A stretch of DNA of 37,082 bases, from positions 1 through 37,082 of the forward strand of contig VBOL01000065.1 in the NCBI GenBank assembly GCA_005887945.1. Direction: 5' to 3'. The notes beneath the pieces are model-generated. The model ran no database searches. It saw nothing but the letters and a program-made list of their open reading frames with translations, and was not told the origin of the DNA. Shown here piece by piece: positions 26,767-36,469 of this stretch; position 1 is the stretch's first letter; every line of letters begins with the position of its first letter. The translations under genes and the position numbers were made by a program. This stretch comes from Nitrospirota bacterium (GTDB lineage Bacteria; Nitrospirota; Nitrospiria; Nitrospirales; Nitrospiraceae).

Positions 26767-27699
26767 ATGTGGGCTCGACGGATGGCTCACGTAGTGTTGA
26801 TTGGTCTCTTGTTGTCGGGGTTGTCGTTGGGCAACGGCCTAGCCCTTGCCAGCGAGCAGGTCTCAGCCAAACCAGAGCCAGTCCAGGTCAAGCCTGAACC
26901 GGTTCCCGCGAAGCCGGCTGAGAAGACTCGACATCCTGCAAACAGGAGTCAGGTCCCAAAGCCAACGGCTCTGCCCCAACCCCCGGCCACGATTACCGGC
27001 AAGGATGGCGCGCCCATGGTGTTGGTGCCCGCCGGGGAGTTCACGATGGGGAGCGAGCAGGGCGATGACGACGAGCAGCCGGTCCATCGTGTCGGCCTCG
27101 ACAATTTTTATCTGGACACGTTCGAAGTGACGAATGGGCGGTTTGCGAAGTTTGTTGCGGCGATTCAGAGTGAACCGCCGTGGGGCTTCGCGGACCAGGA
27201 GACGCCCGTGATCCACGCGGAGCAGCCGGTGCGCTGGGTGAACTGGCTGGAGGCACTGGGCTATTGTCTGTGGGCGGGGAAGCGCTTGCCGACCGAAGCG
27301 GAGTGGGAGAAAGCCGCGCGGGGGACGGATGGCCGAACCTACCCCTGGGGCAATGATCCGCCGACGGCAGCCCATGCGGTCTTTGGATTGACGGAAGGGG
27401 CAGAGACGGTATCGCCCATCGGCAATCGCAACTCGGGGAGCAGCCCCTATGGCGTCCACGACCTGGCCGGCAATCTCTATGAATGGGTGACCGACTGGTA
27501 CGACGACGCGTTCTACACGCAGAATTCTCCGAGCAATCCTCGTGGACCGGTCGAGGGCACGGCGAAGGTGCAGCGGGGCGGGTCGTACATCAATAGCCCC
27601 TACCGGCTCCGGTCCGCTTTTCGGACGAAAGGCGATCCCACCGAGCATGATCCCCACGTCGGCTTTCGCTGTGCCCAAGATGTGCCGGCCCTGCCATAG
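26767..27699 (+). CDS. Formylglycine-generating-enzyme (SUMF1) family protein, secreted
   Basis: Signal peptide; MVLVPAGEFTMGSEQGDDDEQPVH...RLPTEAEWEKAARG...RGGSY. Confidence 0.92.
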   Translation: MWARRMAHVVLIGLLLSGLSLGNGLALASEQVSAKPEPVQVKPEPVPAKPAEKTRHPANRSQVPKPTALPQPPATITGKDGAPMVLVPAGEFTMGSEQGDDDEQPVHRVGLDNFYLDTFEVTNGRFAKFVAAIQSEPPWGFADQETPVIHAEQPVRWVNWLEALGYCLWAGKRLPTEAEWEKAARGTDGRTYPWGNDPPTAAHAVFGLTEGAETVSPIGNRNSGSSPYGVHDLAGNLYEWVTDWYDDAFYTQNSPSNPRGPVEGTAKVQRGGSYINSPYRLRSAFRTKGDPTEHDPHVGFRCAQDVPALP

Positions 27700-27707
27700 G
27701 CGGGCCT

Positions 27708-27970
27708 AGCGTTTCGGGCTGTTGGCCGGGCTCCCGGCGATGAGGGGATAGACCACGCCGCCGATGGCGCCGCCACTCACGGACGTACCGTTGGGCTGTC
27801 TTTGTCGGCTTTGCGGGTTCAGCCGTTGTGACGGGGCCCGCCTTCGCCATGGTTTTGTAGAGACCGAGCTTGTCGCCAAGGAGCACCATGTTGGCGCTCA
27901 TCGCGGTCCCAATGTCACCGACTGCCTTGCCCATGAATGCGTTCAACTTGCCCCGGACTGACCGCCATGA
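27708..27970 (-). pseudogene. Remnant of a methyltransferase N-terminal (dimerisation) region
   Basis: Minus strand KLNAFMGKAVGDIGTAMSANMVLLGDKLGLYKTMAKAGPVTTAEPAKPTKTAQRYVREW then frame loss. Confidence 0.6.
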
Positions 27971-28093
27971 TGCAACCTCCCTTAGAGTAATTCGGCGCAT
28001 ACTTTGCCAGTTGCTCGCGACTGTCAAGCTGGAACGAATGGAGTAGAATACCGCTGTGAAGACGATCTCGAAGGGGCGAAGGAGGCATCAAGC

Positions 28094-28912
28094 ATGAAAG
28101 AATATCGCGTCAAGCCGGACTCACAACTCAGCTTGGATACGTGTGACCCCGACGACACCGGTGAGTACAAGAAAACGGATCAAGACAAAGAAAAGGCGAA
28201 GGCTGTCACAGATCAGTTGATCGGCAGGCTTGAGGAGCTGCAGGAGCGCCTCTATGCCAATGGCAACCGCGCGGTGCTCATCGTGTTGCAGGGAATGGAT
28301 TCCAGCGGCAAGGACGGGACGATCAAGCACGTCATGTCTGGTGTGAATCCGCAGGGCTGCAGAGTGGCGACCTTCAAGGCCCCTTCCAATAGCGAACTCG
28401 CCCATGACTTTCTCTGGCGCGTCCATCACGAGGTGCCGGCCAAAGGACAGATCGGGATCTTCAACCGGTCGCACTACGAAGACGTGCTTATCACGCGGGT
28501 CCACAAGATGATCTCAGCCAAAGTGGCGGCCCGACGATTAAACCAGATCAAAGAGTTTGAAGAATTGCTGGCTGAGAACGGGACCACCATCCTCAAATTC
28601 TTTCTGCACATCTCCAAAAAAGAGCAGAAAGCGCGGTTGGAGGCGCGCATCCGCGATCCAGAGAAACGTTGGAAGTTCAGCGAAGGGGATTTGGAAGAAC
28701 GGAAGCTCTGGCCCGACTACATGGCGGCGTTTGAAGAGGTACTTTCCGCCACCAGCATGGAGTATGCGCCCTGGTATATCGTACCCGCCAATCGGAAATG
28801 GTATCGAAATCTCGTGATCGCCGATCGTGTTGTTGAAGCGTTGGAAGACATGAAACTGAAGACACCGCCCGCTCCCGCAGGGGTCAACTTCGATACGTTG
28901 AAGATTGTGTAA
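28094..28912 (+). CDS. Polyphosphate kinase 2 family protein
   Basis: VLIVLQGMDSSGKDGTIKHVMSGVNPQG Walker A; FNRSHYEDVLITRVH. Confidence 0.94.
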   Translation: MKEYRVKPDSQLSLDTCDPDDTGEYKKTDQDKEKAKAVTDQLIGRLEELQERLYANGNRAVLIVLQGMDSSGKDGTIKHVMSGVNPQGCRVATFKAPSNSELAHDFLWRVHHEVPAKGQIGIFNRSHYEDVLITRVHKMISAKVAARRLNQIKEFEELLAENGTTILKFFLHISKKEQKARLEARIRDPEKRWKFSEGDLEERKLWPDYMAAFEEVLSATSMEYAPWYIVPANRKWYRNLVIADRVVEALEDMKLKTPPAPAGVNFDTLKIV

Positions 28913-29188
28913 CGAGTCAGTAGCCGCAAGAGTTGCGGACATGAAGCTAGACACACCCTGTGAGGTGATGTGTCCTGTCCAAAAATACCTTAACCCGCGC
29001 TAAGGTTTGCAGCCGTGCTTCCCCCATATCAATCACCATGCCATGTATCATGACCGATTCAGCGCTTCAGCGACTTAGACTCCTCCCTCGTTGGAAATAC
29101 GATCCGCCTTCAGACCCATTTCATATTGGAAGAGGCTGTTTCTTGACACCTCGGGCAGGGCTATATTAGCATGCGCCTCTGGATCGAT

Positions 29189-29263
29189 AGGCGCGTAGCT
29201 CAGGGGGAGAGCGCTACCTTGACACGGTAGAGGTCGACGGTTCAAGACCGTCCGCGCCTACCA
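29189..29263 (+). tRNA. tRNA-Val(GAC)
   Basis: AGGCGCG...CGCGCCT acceptor stem, TTGACAC anticodon loop, GACGG TTCAAGA CCGTC T-arm, encoded CCA. Confidence 0.95.
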
Positions 29264-29271
29264 GCTGGCTG

Positions 29272-29318
29272 AGGGCATCTGCTTGCCTCTCGCAGGCAGG
29301 GTGCCTTTGTTGTTTCTT
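29272..29318 (+). terminator. Putative terminator/leader hairpin between tRNA-Val and thrS
   Basis: GGCATCTGCTTGC CTCTC GCAGGCAGGGTGCC followed by TTTGTTGTTT. Confidence 0.45.
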
Positions 29319-29343
29319 GTGCTTGGTCGATTTGATGCATGTT

Positions 29344-31209
29344 ATGAAAATTACACTTAAAAATGGCAGCAGTCGTGATGTTCCCGCCGGCCAGTCCGTT
29401 GGGTCTGTTCTGTCGGCTCTCGGCCTGACGATCAGCCCGGATATCCTTGCGGCAAAGGTGAATGGCCAGACCGTAGATCTCTCGAGCGCCTTGGCGGAAG
29501 ATGCTGAGGTGATTCCACTTCAATTCGACAGTGCAGAAGGCCGGGAGGTCTACCGTCACAGCAGCACTCATATTATGGCGCAGGCCGTCAAAGAGGTCTT
29601 CCCCACGGCACAGCTGACGATCGGCCCAGCCCTCGAGGATGGGTTCTTCTATGACTTTGCCTTTGAGCGCCCATTTACCCCGGAAGATCTCGAGAAAATT
29701 GAAGCGCGAGCGAAAGACATCATCAAACGAGCCCTTCCCGTGAAACGGGCAGAATTGTCGAAGCAAGACGCGATAAAGTTTTTCCAGGAGCGAGGGGAAA
29801 CCTACAAAGTTGAGTTGATTCAAGGACTATCAGATGGGCAGGCCATCTCAGTCTACAGCCAGGGAGAGTTCACCGACCTCTGCCGCGGCCCGCATCTCCC
29901 GACGACAGGTCATGTCGGGGTATTCAAGCTCCTGAACACGGCCGGGGCTTACTGGCGCGGCGACGAACGCAATCCCATGCTGCAGCGGATCTATGGGACC
30001 TCCTTCCCGACTCAGACGGAACTCGACGCGCATCTCGCGCGCTTGGAAGAGATTAAGCGACGAGACCACCGAAAGGTCGGTAAGGAACTCGACTTGATCT
30101 CCATCCAGGATGACATCGGCCCCGGCTTGGTCCTCTGGCATCCAAAGGGCGCGACGATCCGGCTGTTGATCGAGAACTTTTGGCGCGACCAGCATATTCA
30201 AAACGGCTACGAACTGGTGTACTCCCCTCACGTCGCCCGGTTAGACCTCTGGAAAACCAGCGGCCACGTCGACTATTACCGCGACAATATGTTCGCTTCC
30301 ATGAAGGTTGAAAATAGCGAGTACCAGCTCAAGCCGATGAATTGCCCGTTCCACATCATGATCTACAAGTCGCATCTGCGCAGTTACCGAGACCTCCCCA
30401 TCCGCTACGGCGAACTGGGGACCGTCTACCGGTACGAACGGACAGGCGTCCTCCATGGTCTGCTGCGGGTTCGCGGCTTCACACAGGACGACGCGCACCT
30501 GTTCTGCCGGGTGGATCAGATTGAAAGTGAAGTCAGCCAGGTCTTAGATTTCACGTTCTTTATTTTGGGAAGCTTCGGGTTCACCGAGTTTGAAGTGTAC
30601 CTCTCGACCAAGCCGGAAAAGTCCGTCGGCTCGGAAGAACGGTGGGCCCAAGCCACGAGCGCACTCGAAGCAGCATTGAAGGGACGAGGAGTCGCCTACC
30701 AAATCGATCCGGGCGAAGGCGTCTTCTACGGACCCAAGATCGACATCAAAATCAAAGATGCCTTGGGACGATCCTGGCAATGTTCGACCATTCAAGCGAT
30801 CATGATCCATCGGGCTCTGATGGGATCGATCGAACGGTTCTTTGGCATTCTGATTGAACATTTCGGCGGCGCCTTCCCAACCTGGCTCGCCCCGGTTCAA
30901 GCGACGGTCATGTCCATTACGGATAACCAACGGCCCTACGTCGCCGACGTCGTGACCCAGCTAAAGGCTGCGGGGTTCCGCGCTGAGGCAGACCTTCGGA
31001 ATGAAAAAATTGGGCTCAAAATTCGAGAAGCGGAGAAGGCGAAGGTTCCATTTATGTTTGTGGTTGGCGACCGAGAAGTGCAGAGTGGGACTCTGGCCAT
31101 ACGGGGCCGGAGCGGAGCCAACCTCGGCAGCATGACCGTCGCGGGAGCGCTCGACCTGCTCCGCGCGGACCTCAAGCCGGCAGGGCAGCAACATTCACTA
31201 ACACAATAA
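29344..31209 (+). CDS. thrS: Threonyl-tRNA synthetase
   Basis: TGS domain start, YRHSSTHIMAQAV, MNCPFHIMIYKS, RVRGFTQDDAHLFCR. Confidence 0.98.
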   Translation: MKITLKNGSSRDVPAGQSVGSVLSALGLTISPDILAAKVNGQTVDLSSALAEDAEVIPLQFDSAEGREVYRHSSTHIMAQAVKEVFPTAQLTIGPALEDGFFYDFAFERPFTPEDLEKIEARAKDIIKRALPVKRAELSKQDAIKFFQERGETYKVELIQGLSDGQAISVYSQGEFTDLCRGPHLPTTGHVGVFKLLNTAGAYWRGDERNPMLQRIYGTSFPTQTELDAHLARLEEIKRRDHRKVGKELDLISIQDDIGPGLVLWHPKGATIRLLIENFWRDQHIQNGYELVYSPHVARLDLWKTSGHVDYYRDNMFASMKVENSEYQLKPMNCPFHIMIYKSHLRSYRDLPIRYGELGTVYRYERTGVLHGLLRVRGFTQDDAHLFCRVDQIESEVSQVLDFTFFILGSFGFTEFEVYLSTKPEKSVGSEERWAQATSALEAALKGRGVAYQIDPGEGVFYGPKIDIKIKDALGRSWQCSTIQAIMIHRALMGSIERFFGILIEHFGGAFPTWLAPVQATVMSITDNQRPYVADVVTQLKAAGFRAEADLRNEKIGLKIREAEKAKVPFMFVVGDREVQSGTLAIRGRSGANLGSMTVAGALDLLRADLKPAGQQHSLTQ

Positions 31210-31219
31210 GAGGTGTCTT

Positions 31220-31726
31220 ATCGTCCCCAAACTACGAGTTAACCGGGAAATCAGGGTGCGCGAAGTGCGGGTGATCGGTCCGGAGAGCGAACAGCTCGGC
31301 ATTCTCCTCACGGCAGATGCGTTCAAACAGGCACAAGAGAACGGCTACGACCTTGTCGAGGTCGCGCCCACGTCAGTGCCTCCCGTGTGCCGCATTATGG
31401 ACTACGGGAAATACAAGTTCGAGTTGAGTAAAAAGGACCACCAGAACCGGCGGCATCAAAAGTCGACGCAGGTGAAGGAAATTAAGTTGCGCCCTCGGAC
31501 GGATAAGCATGACTTGGAGATCAAGATTCGACAGATTAAGGGCTTTCTGGCCGATGGTAACAAGACCAAAGTCCTCTTGACGTACCGCGGTCGCGAGATG
31601 GCGAATCAGGAGATGGGCCGGACACTCATGAATACGGTCATCGCAGAGTTGGGAGAGACAGGCACCATCGAGTATGCCCCTCGCATGGAAGGGCGGAGTT
31701 TGATCATGATCGTTGCGCCGAAGTAA
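31220..31726 (+). CDS. infC: Translation initiation factor IF-3, probable ATC start
   Basis: In-frame LRVNREIRVREVRVIGPESEQLGI...CRIMDYGKYKFE; no ATG upstream; SD GAGGTG at 31210-31215. Confidence 0.9.
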   Translation: MVPKLRVNREIRVREVRVIGPESEQLGILLTADAFKQAQENGYDLVEVAPTSVPPVCRIMDYGKYKFELSKKDHQNRRHQKSTQVKEIKLRPRTDKHDLEIKIRQIKGFLADGNKTKVLLTYRGREMANQEMGRTLMNTVIAELGETGTIEYAPRMEGRSLIMIVAPK

Positions 31727-31768
31727 GACGGTCGGCCCGCACGCTACTAACCAAAGGAATTACCGATC

Positions 31769-31969
31769 ATGAAAAGGAAAATGAAAACGCATAGTGGAGC
31801 CAAAAAACGGTTTACCCGTACCGGCTCTGGGAAATTGGTCTGGCGAAAGGCGGGAAAACGCCATATCCTCACCAGCAAGACGCAGGATCGGAAGCGCCGA
31901 TTAAGCGGCACAGTTCTCGTGGATAAGACCAAGATTCAGGCGCTAGATCGCTTATTGCCCTACAAGTAA
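31769..31969 (+). CDS. rpmI: 50S ribosomal protein L35
   Basis: MKTHSGAKKRFTRTGSGKLVWRKAGKRHILTSKT. Confidence 0.97.
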   Translation: MKRKMKTHSGAKKRFTRTGSGKLVWRKAGKRHILTSKTQDRKRRLSGTVLVDKTKIQALDRLLPYK

Positions 31970-32012
31970 ATTAGAATATACGAATCGCGTTAACCAAAAG
32001 GAGTACTGACTC

Positions 32013-32381
32013 ATGCCTCGCGCAAAAGGTGGTCCCAAAACAAGACATCGACGAAAGAAGCGGCTGAAACTGGCCAAAGGACAGTATGGAGGGAAGAGCC
32101 GGCTGTTCCGTACCGCAACAGAATCAGTCGATAAGGGTCAGGCATATGCCTATACCGGACGGAAAAATCGGAAACGGGATTTCCGCGTGTTGTGGATTGC
32201 GCGCATCAACGCGGCAGTTCGGGCGCATGGACTGACCTATGGCCGGTTTATCAACGCCCTGAAGAAGGCCAATATCCTCTTGGACCGGAAGGTCTTATCC
32301 GATATGGCGATCAAGGATGCCACGGGGTTTGAGCAGCTGGTCGGTCTTGCCAAACAGCACCTCGCCCCTGCCGGGGCGTAA
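32013..32381 (+). CDS. rplT: 50S ribosomal protein L20
   Basis: [23 protein letters not shown]...[19 protein letters not shown]. Confidence 0.98.
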   Translation: MPRAKGGPKTRHRRKKRLKLAKGQYGGKSRLFRTATESVDKGQAYAYTGRKNRKRDFRVLWIARINAAVRAHGLTYGRFINALKKANILLDRKVLSDMAIKDATGFEQLVGLAKQHLAPAGA

Positions 32382-32466
32382 GCGCGCTCGCCTGCCGAGA
32401 ATTTCCTTCGAAGAATTGGTTGGGACGTGAAGTGGGTCTTGAGGAATGCGCTGGCTGGCGTACGTC

Positions 32467-34185
32467 TCAAGACCGGTCGGCTAGTTCAGTCAGATCGATT
32501 TCAAACGCGACAGCCGGGACACCGATCTGCCATCGTTCGAGAACTTCCGGGTGCAGTTCCCCAATCACACCGACCTGTTTCCCGCCAGACACGATACCCC
32601 CCACTCGTCCAGCGAGAAATGAAGGATGCTGGATCGGTTCCAGGCTGTACGCTTGGTTCACATAATAAAACAGCGTGTCCAGGCAGGAGTGGGCCTCTGA
32701 AAAATGTGCATCGGCATGGGCAATCATCCCGCCGAGCACTGTCACGGTGCGTGACCCTAGGGGCTGCGTGAGATCGTGACGTGCCACTTCGCCGGCCTCG
32801 AACATCCGATGGGGATAAAATGCCCGGTTCGATGCAGCTTCCACGCGAAGCAATGACGGAAGCATCCATTGTCGAAGCGCGGAGAAGTTCTGGGACATCA
32901 CATTGTCCACCTCGACAAGTTGCCCCCACTCGGTCCCTTGTAATCGCATCGCATCACGCAGGTCCTGGGGAGAACCGAGAATGTTGGAAATGATTTCTTG
33001 AAAACCCATGCCAACCATGAGGGCCCTGAGACGGTCGGAGACTTCCTCGATGCGCGACAATCCACCGACCGTGAATTGCGAAGGCATCACCGGCGAAAAG
33101 TCTCCGTATCCACGGCTGATCGCGACATCTTCGACGACGTCCATCGCGTGCATCAGGTCCTGCCGATAGAGCGGAAGCGTCACCGTCACCTTTCCACCTC
33201 TGGTTGTCACCTCATAGCCGTAGGCCGTTAGAGCCTTCGCCACTTCCTGGGCGCCTAACGCCTGCCCAAGGGCCTGCTCGATCGTGCTCACGGGAAGCGT
33301 CCGTGACTTCCCGATATCCTGCGGAGTCCAGACTGCCTTGCCGAGAGCAGTCTTATAGGGATACCGTACTTCAATCGGCTCAATGACCGCGCCACGATCT
33401 GCCAGATTGGCTGCGAGAATGTTGAGGGTCAGGACGACCATCGAGAGGTCAGTGCCAGTCACCTCGACGAATAAGGCATCGTCGCCCACCCGCACTTCTC
33501 CGACTTCACGGCTATTGATAATCGGCGGGAAGGAGAGTGCCTGACGCTTCGCATCGCGGAGGACGGGCAGGCGATCCTGACCGGCGAGAATCCCGCCGAA
33601 CTCTAGCCCTTTGGGATGGACAAGCAGCATCTCTCCGAGCGTCATGACCGTATCCATACCCAGCGGCGTGAAAGTGACTTCATCCGGTTTCACCAAGTCA
33701 TAGGTAACAGGAAACTCGATCGCCGCGAGCCGATAGAGTCCGATTGACACGGTCCGGCGTTTGCGGCCGAACATCTCGGCGAGTTTTTCTTGCGTCTGAA
33801 TCAGCTGAGCGAGGCCCTCCTGGGTCACGCGGTAGCCGGTCGAAGTACAGGCCGCCACGTAGGGCCTGATCTCCTCCAGGCCAGGAACCACGTTCAATCG
33901 CTTTGCCGATTTCGACGGGGTCGTCAGAAAGTTGTACTTCGCGAGGGAACCCTGCCGCTTCACCCGAATCTGCCGGGCGATTCCTTCGCAGCACCAGAGA
34001 TCAGGACGATTGCTATCTTGCAGCTCAATTCGCAGTTCGCCGGTGTCGGGATTCTGCTCCTTCAACTCACCCTTCACCAGCATCAACGACTCTTCGAGTT
34101 GCTCCATGGTGATCGGTTGGGGAGCCTCTCCTGGCGCTGCAAGCAATCCCTCAAGATCCTGTTTAGAAATAGTAATCGTGGGCAT
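32467..34185 (-). CDS. pheT: Phenylalanyl-tRNA synthetase beta subunit, archaeal-type (572 aa)
   Basis: MPTITISKQDLEGLL start; LQDSNRPDLWCCEGIARQIR; PSFLAGRVGGIVSGGKQVGVIGELHPEVLERW; lacks the bacterial N-terminal tRNA-binding domain. Confidence 0.92.
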   Translation of the reverse strand: MPTITISKQDLEGLLAAPGEAPQPITMEQLEESLMLVKGELKEQNPDTGELRIELQDSNRPDLWCCEGIARQIRVKRQGSLAKYNFLTTPSKSAKRLNVVPGLEEIRPYVAACTSTGYRVTQEGLAQLIQTQEKLAEMFGRKRRTVSIGLYRLAAIEFPVTYDLVKPDEVTFTPLGMDTVMTLGEMLLVHPKGLEFGGILAGQDRLPVLRDAKRQALSFPPIINSREVGEVRVGDDALFVEVTGTDLSMVVLTLNILAANLADRGAVIEPIEVRYPYKTALGKAVWTPQDIGKSRTLPVSTIEQALGQALGAQEVAKALTAYGYEVTTRGGKVTVTLPLYRQDLMHAMDVVEDVAISRGYGDFSPVMPSQFTVGGLSRIEEVSDRLRALMVGMGFQEIISNILGSPQDLRDAMRLQGTEWGQLVEVDNVMSQNFSALRQWMLPSLLRVEAASNRAFYPHRMFEAGEVARHDLTQPLGSRTVTVLGGMIAHADAHFSEAHSCLDTLFYYVNQAYSLEPIQHPSFLAGRVGGIVSGGKQVGVIGELHPEVLERWQIGVPAVAFEIDLTELADRS

Positions 34186-34192
34186 GTGAAAC

Positions 34193-35755
34193 CTAGAAGG
34201 CCCCTCTAGTTGAGCGAATCAGATCAAGATTGTCGGTGAACAACTCACGAATATCGTGAATGCCGAGCGCCACCATCGCCATGCGATCGAGCCCCAACCC
34301 CCACGCGATCACCGGAACGGTCACGCCCAGCGGACGGGTGACTTCAGACCGGAACAACCCGGCTCCGCCAAGCTCCATCCATCCGAGCTTCGGATGGCGC
34401 ACGTGCAGCTCGACCGACGGTTCGGTAAAAGGAAAGTAGGCCGGGAGAAATTTGACTTCCTTGGCTTGCGCCACTTCACGGGCAAAGAGATTCAGCAGGC
34501 CGAGCAACGTGCGAAAGTTGATGTCTTCGCCGAGTACGATCCCTTCTACCTGGAAGAAATCGGTCGCGTGCGTCGCATCCACTTGATCGTAGCGGAAACA
34601 ACGGGCGATGGAAAAATACTTTCCCGGCACCGCAGGTTGTGTCGCCAATGTATGGGCCGAGACGGCCGTCCCCTGGCTCCGCAAGACCAGCCGGCGCGAG
34701 CGCTCCGCATTGAAGGGATAGTTCCAACCGGTTGAACCGGTTTCACCGCCATTCTGGTGTGCTTGCTTGACCCGGGACAAGAACGGTTCCGCAATCAAGG
34801 AGGCATGAGTCGGTTCTTTGACAAAGTAGACGTCATGGATGTCACGTGCCGGATGGAACTGCGGCATGAAGAGGGCATCCATGTTCCAGAATTCGGTCTC
34901 CACGAGCGAGCCCCGCATTTCCTGGAATCCCATGCTCACGAGTTTTGTCTTCACCGTATCGAGAAACTCGCGATAGGGATGCCGTTTGCCCGGCGCAATC
35001 CGTGGTGCGCGAAGACTGATCGTGTACTTACGGAAGCGCTTCGTCCGCCAGCTCCCATCTTTCAACAGTTCGGGCGTCAGCTGGGAGACCTCTTCCGCGG
35101 TCCCTTGCCGAGAGAGCTGCTGGGCGGCCTCGATACCGGTTACGGAAAGCTTGAGCGCTCTGGCCACCCGATCATCAATGCGGAAGGGTTCCCGTGCATT
35201 CCCGCGTTTGACGGCGTGATCTTGAATGACCTGCCGTTGTGCCTCGGGAAACGCCTGCAGCTCACGAGGCGCCCCATGAAGCTGTTGCAGCAATCCCCGC
35301 ATCGCTTCCGCGGTCTGGCTCGGTCGGCCGGTCGACTCGATACAACCGCCTTGAATGATGAGGAGCGCGCCCTCTTTCTTGAGCCGTCCTATCGCACCGC
35401 TCACCTCCGCCGGTTCGAGTCCCTCCCGGGATTGAATGTCCTGAATGGTCAGGCGCTTGCCGGTTTTGGCCGCATCGCGAGCAGCAGACAGCACCCGTTC
35501 GATCGGCGAGTACTTTTCAAAATAGAGTTCGCCGATTTTTGTGAGCGAGACATTGGGCGTCACGGTCTCGGTATCGACCGCGATCAACGACTTGGCGAGC
35601 AACCATTCGACCGCCATGCTCAACTGCGAGGGCTCTAACCCGGTGGACTGCGCCAACTGATCCGTCTGGACCACTGCGGAGGGATTCGCTTCAAAGGTCG
35701 ACAGGACTTTGACTTCGAGAGGATGAAGGCTATCGATGAGGGAAGAAATGTCCAC
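34193..35755 (-). CDS. pheS: Phenylalanyl-tRNA synthetase alpha subunit, archaeal-type (520 aa)
   Basis: SLHPLEVKVLSTF winged-helix N-terminus; YFSIARCFRYDQVDATHATDFFQVEGIVLGEDINFRTLLGLL. Confidence 0.93.
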   Translation of the reverse strand: MDISSLIDSLHPLEVKVLSTFEANPSAVVQTDQLAQSTGLEPSQLSMAVEWLLAKSLIAVDTETVTPNVSLTKIGELYFEKYSPIERVLSAARDAAKTGKRLTIQDIQSREGLEPAEVSGAIGRLKKEGALLIIQGGCIESTGRPSQTAEAMRGLLQQLHGAPRELQAFPEAQRQVIQDHAVKRGNAREPFRIDDRVARALKLSVTGIEAAQQLSRQGTAEEVSQLTPELLKDGSWRTKRFRKYTISLRAPRIAPGKRHPYREFLDTVKTKLVSMGFQEMRGSLVETEFWNMDALFMPQFHPARDIHDVYFVKEPTHASLIAEPFLSRVKQAHQNGGETGSTGWNYPFNAERSRRLVLRSQGTAVSAHTLATQPAVPGKYFSIARCFRYDQVDATHATDFFQVEGIVLGEDINFRTLLGLLNLFAREVAQAKEVKFLPAYFPFTEPSVELHVRHPKLGWMELGGAGLFRSEVTRPLGVTVPVIAWGLGLDRMAMVALGIHDIRELFTDNLDLIRSTRGAF

Positions 35756-35764
35756 CCTCGAGAC

Positions 35765-36469
35765 CTATCGGTGAGCCGAGACGCGTTGCGGCGTCGTGGA
35801 AGGAGGTTGGCCGGCTGCGCGTAGCGCAGCGATCGTCGTGGCATAATCCCGACTTGAGAAAATGGCCGACCCGGCGACCAATACATCAGCTCCCGCGGCC
35901 AGTACCTGAGCCGCATTGTCGATCTTGACACCGCCGTCCACTTCGAGCAATGCGCGACTTCCGGCCCGATCGATCATGGTACGAGCAGAGGAAGTCTTCT
36001 GAAGACAGGAGGTGATAAAATTTTGGCCGCCGAAGCCAGGATTGACTGACATGATCAGGACCACATCGACATCGGGGAGAATTTCCTCGATCGTACTGAG
36101 CGAGGTGGCCGGATTTAGGGTCACCCCGGCCTTGACGCCGTGTTCCTTGATCAATTGAACCGTGCGATGGAGATGCGTACAGGCTTCCACGTGAACCGTG
36201 AGATAATCCGCTCCAGCTTCGGCGAACTCGGCGATAAAGGCATCGGCGTTTGTGATCATGAGGTGGACGTCGAGCGGCATCTTGGTGACTTTTCTGAGCG
36301 CCGCCACAATCGGTGGGCCGATGGTCAAATTCGGCACGAAATGCCCGTCCATAACATCGATATGAAGGAAATCGGCCCCCGCGCGTTCCACGGCTGCAAC
36401 TTCGTCGGCTAGTCGGGCAAAGTCAGCAGCTAAAATCGAGGGTGCAATAAGAATGGGGCGTGCCATCAC
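35765..36469 (-). CDS. rpe: Ribulose-phosphate 3-epimerase
   Basis: IAPSILAADFARLADEV, LHIDVMDGHFVPNLTIGPP, VLIMSVNPGFGGQ. Confidence 0.97.
   Translation of the reverse strand: MMARPILIAPSILAADFARLADEVAAVERAGADFLHIDVMDGHFVPNLTIGPPIVAALRKVTKMPLDVHLMITNADAFIAEFAEAGADYLTVHVEACTHLHRTVQLIKEHGVKAGVTLNPATSLSTIEEILPDVDVVLIMSVNPGFGGQNFITSCLQKTSSARTMIDRAGSRALLEVDGGVKIDNAAQVLAAGADVLVAGSAIFSSRDYATTIAALRAAGQPPSTTPQRVSAHR

Noticed and set aside
26863-27678. 271-aa minus-strand ORF within the FGE-like gene
   Set aside because: Antisense to a strongly recognised SUMF1-family protein.
34757-35638. 293-aa plus-strand ORF antisense to pheS
   Set aside because: Shadow of the conserved pheS frame; no recognisable domain.
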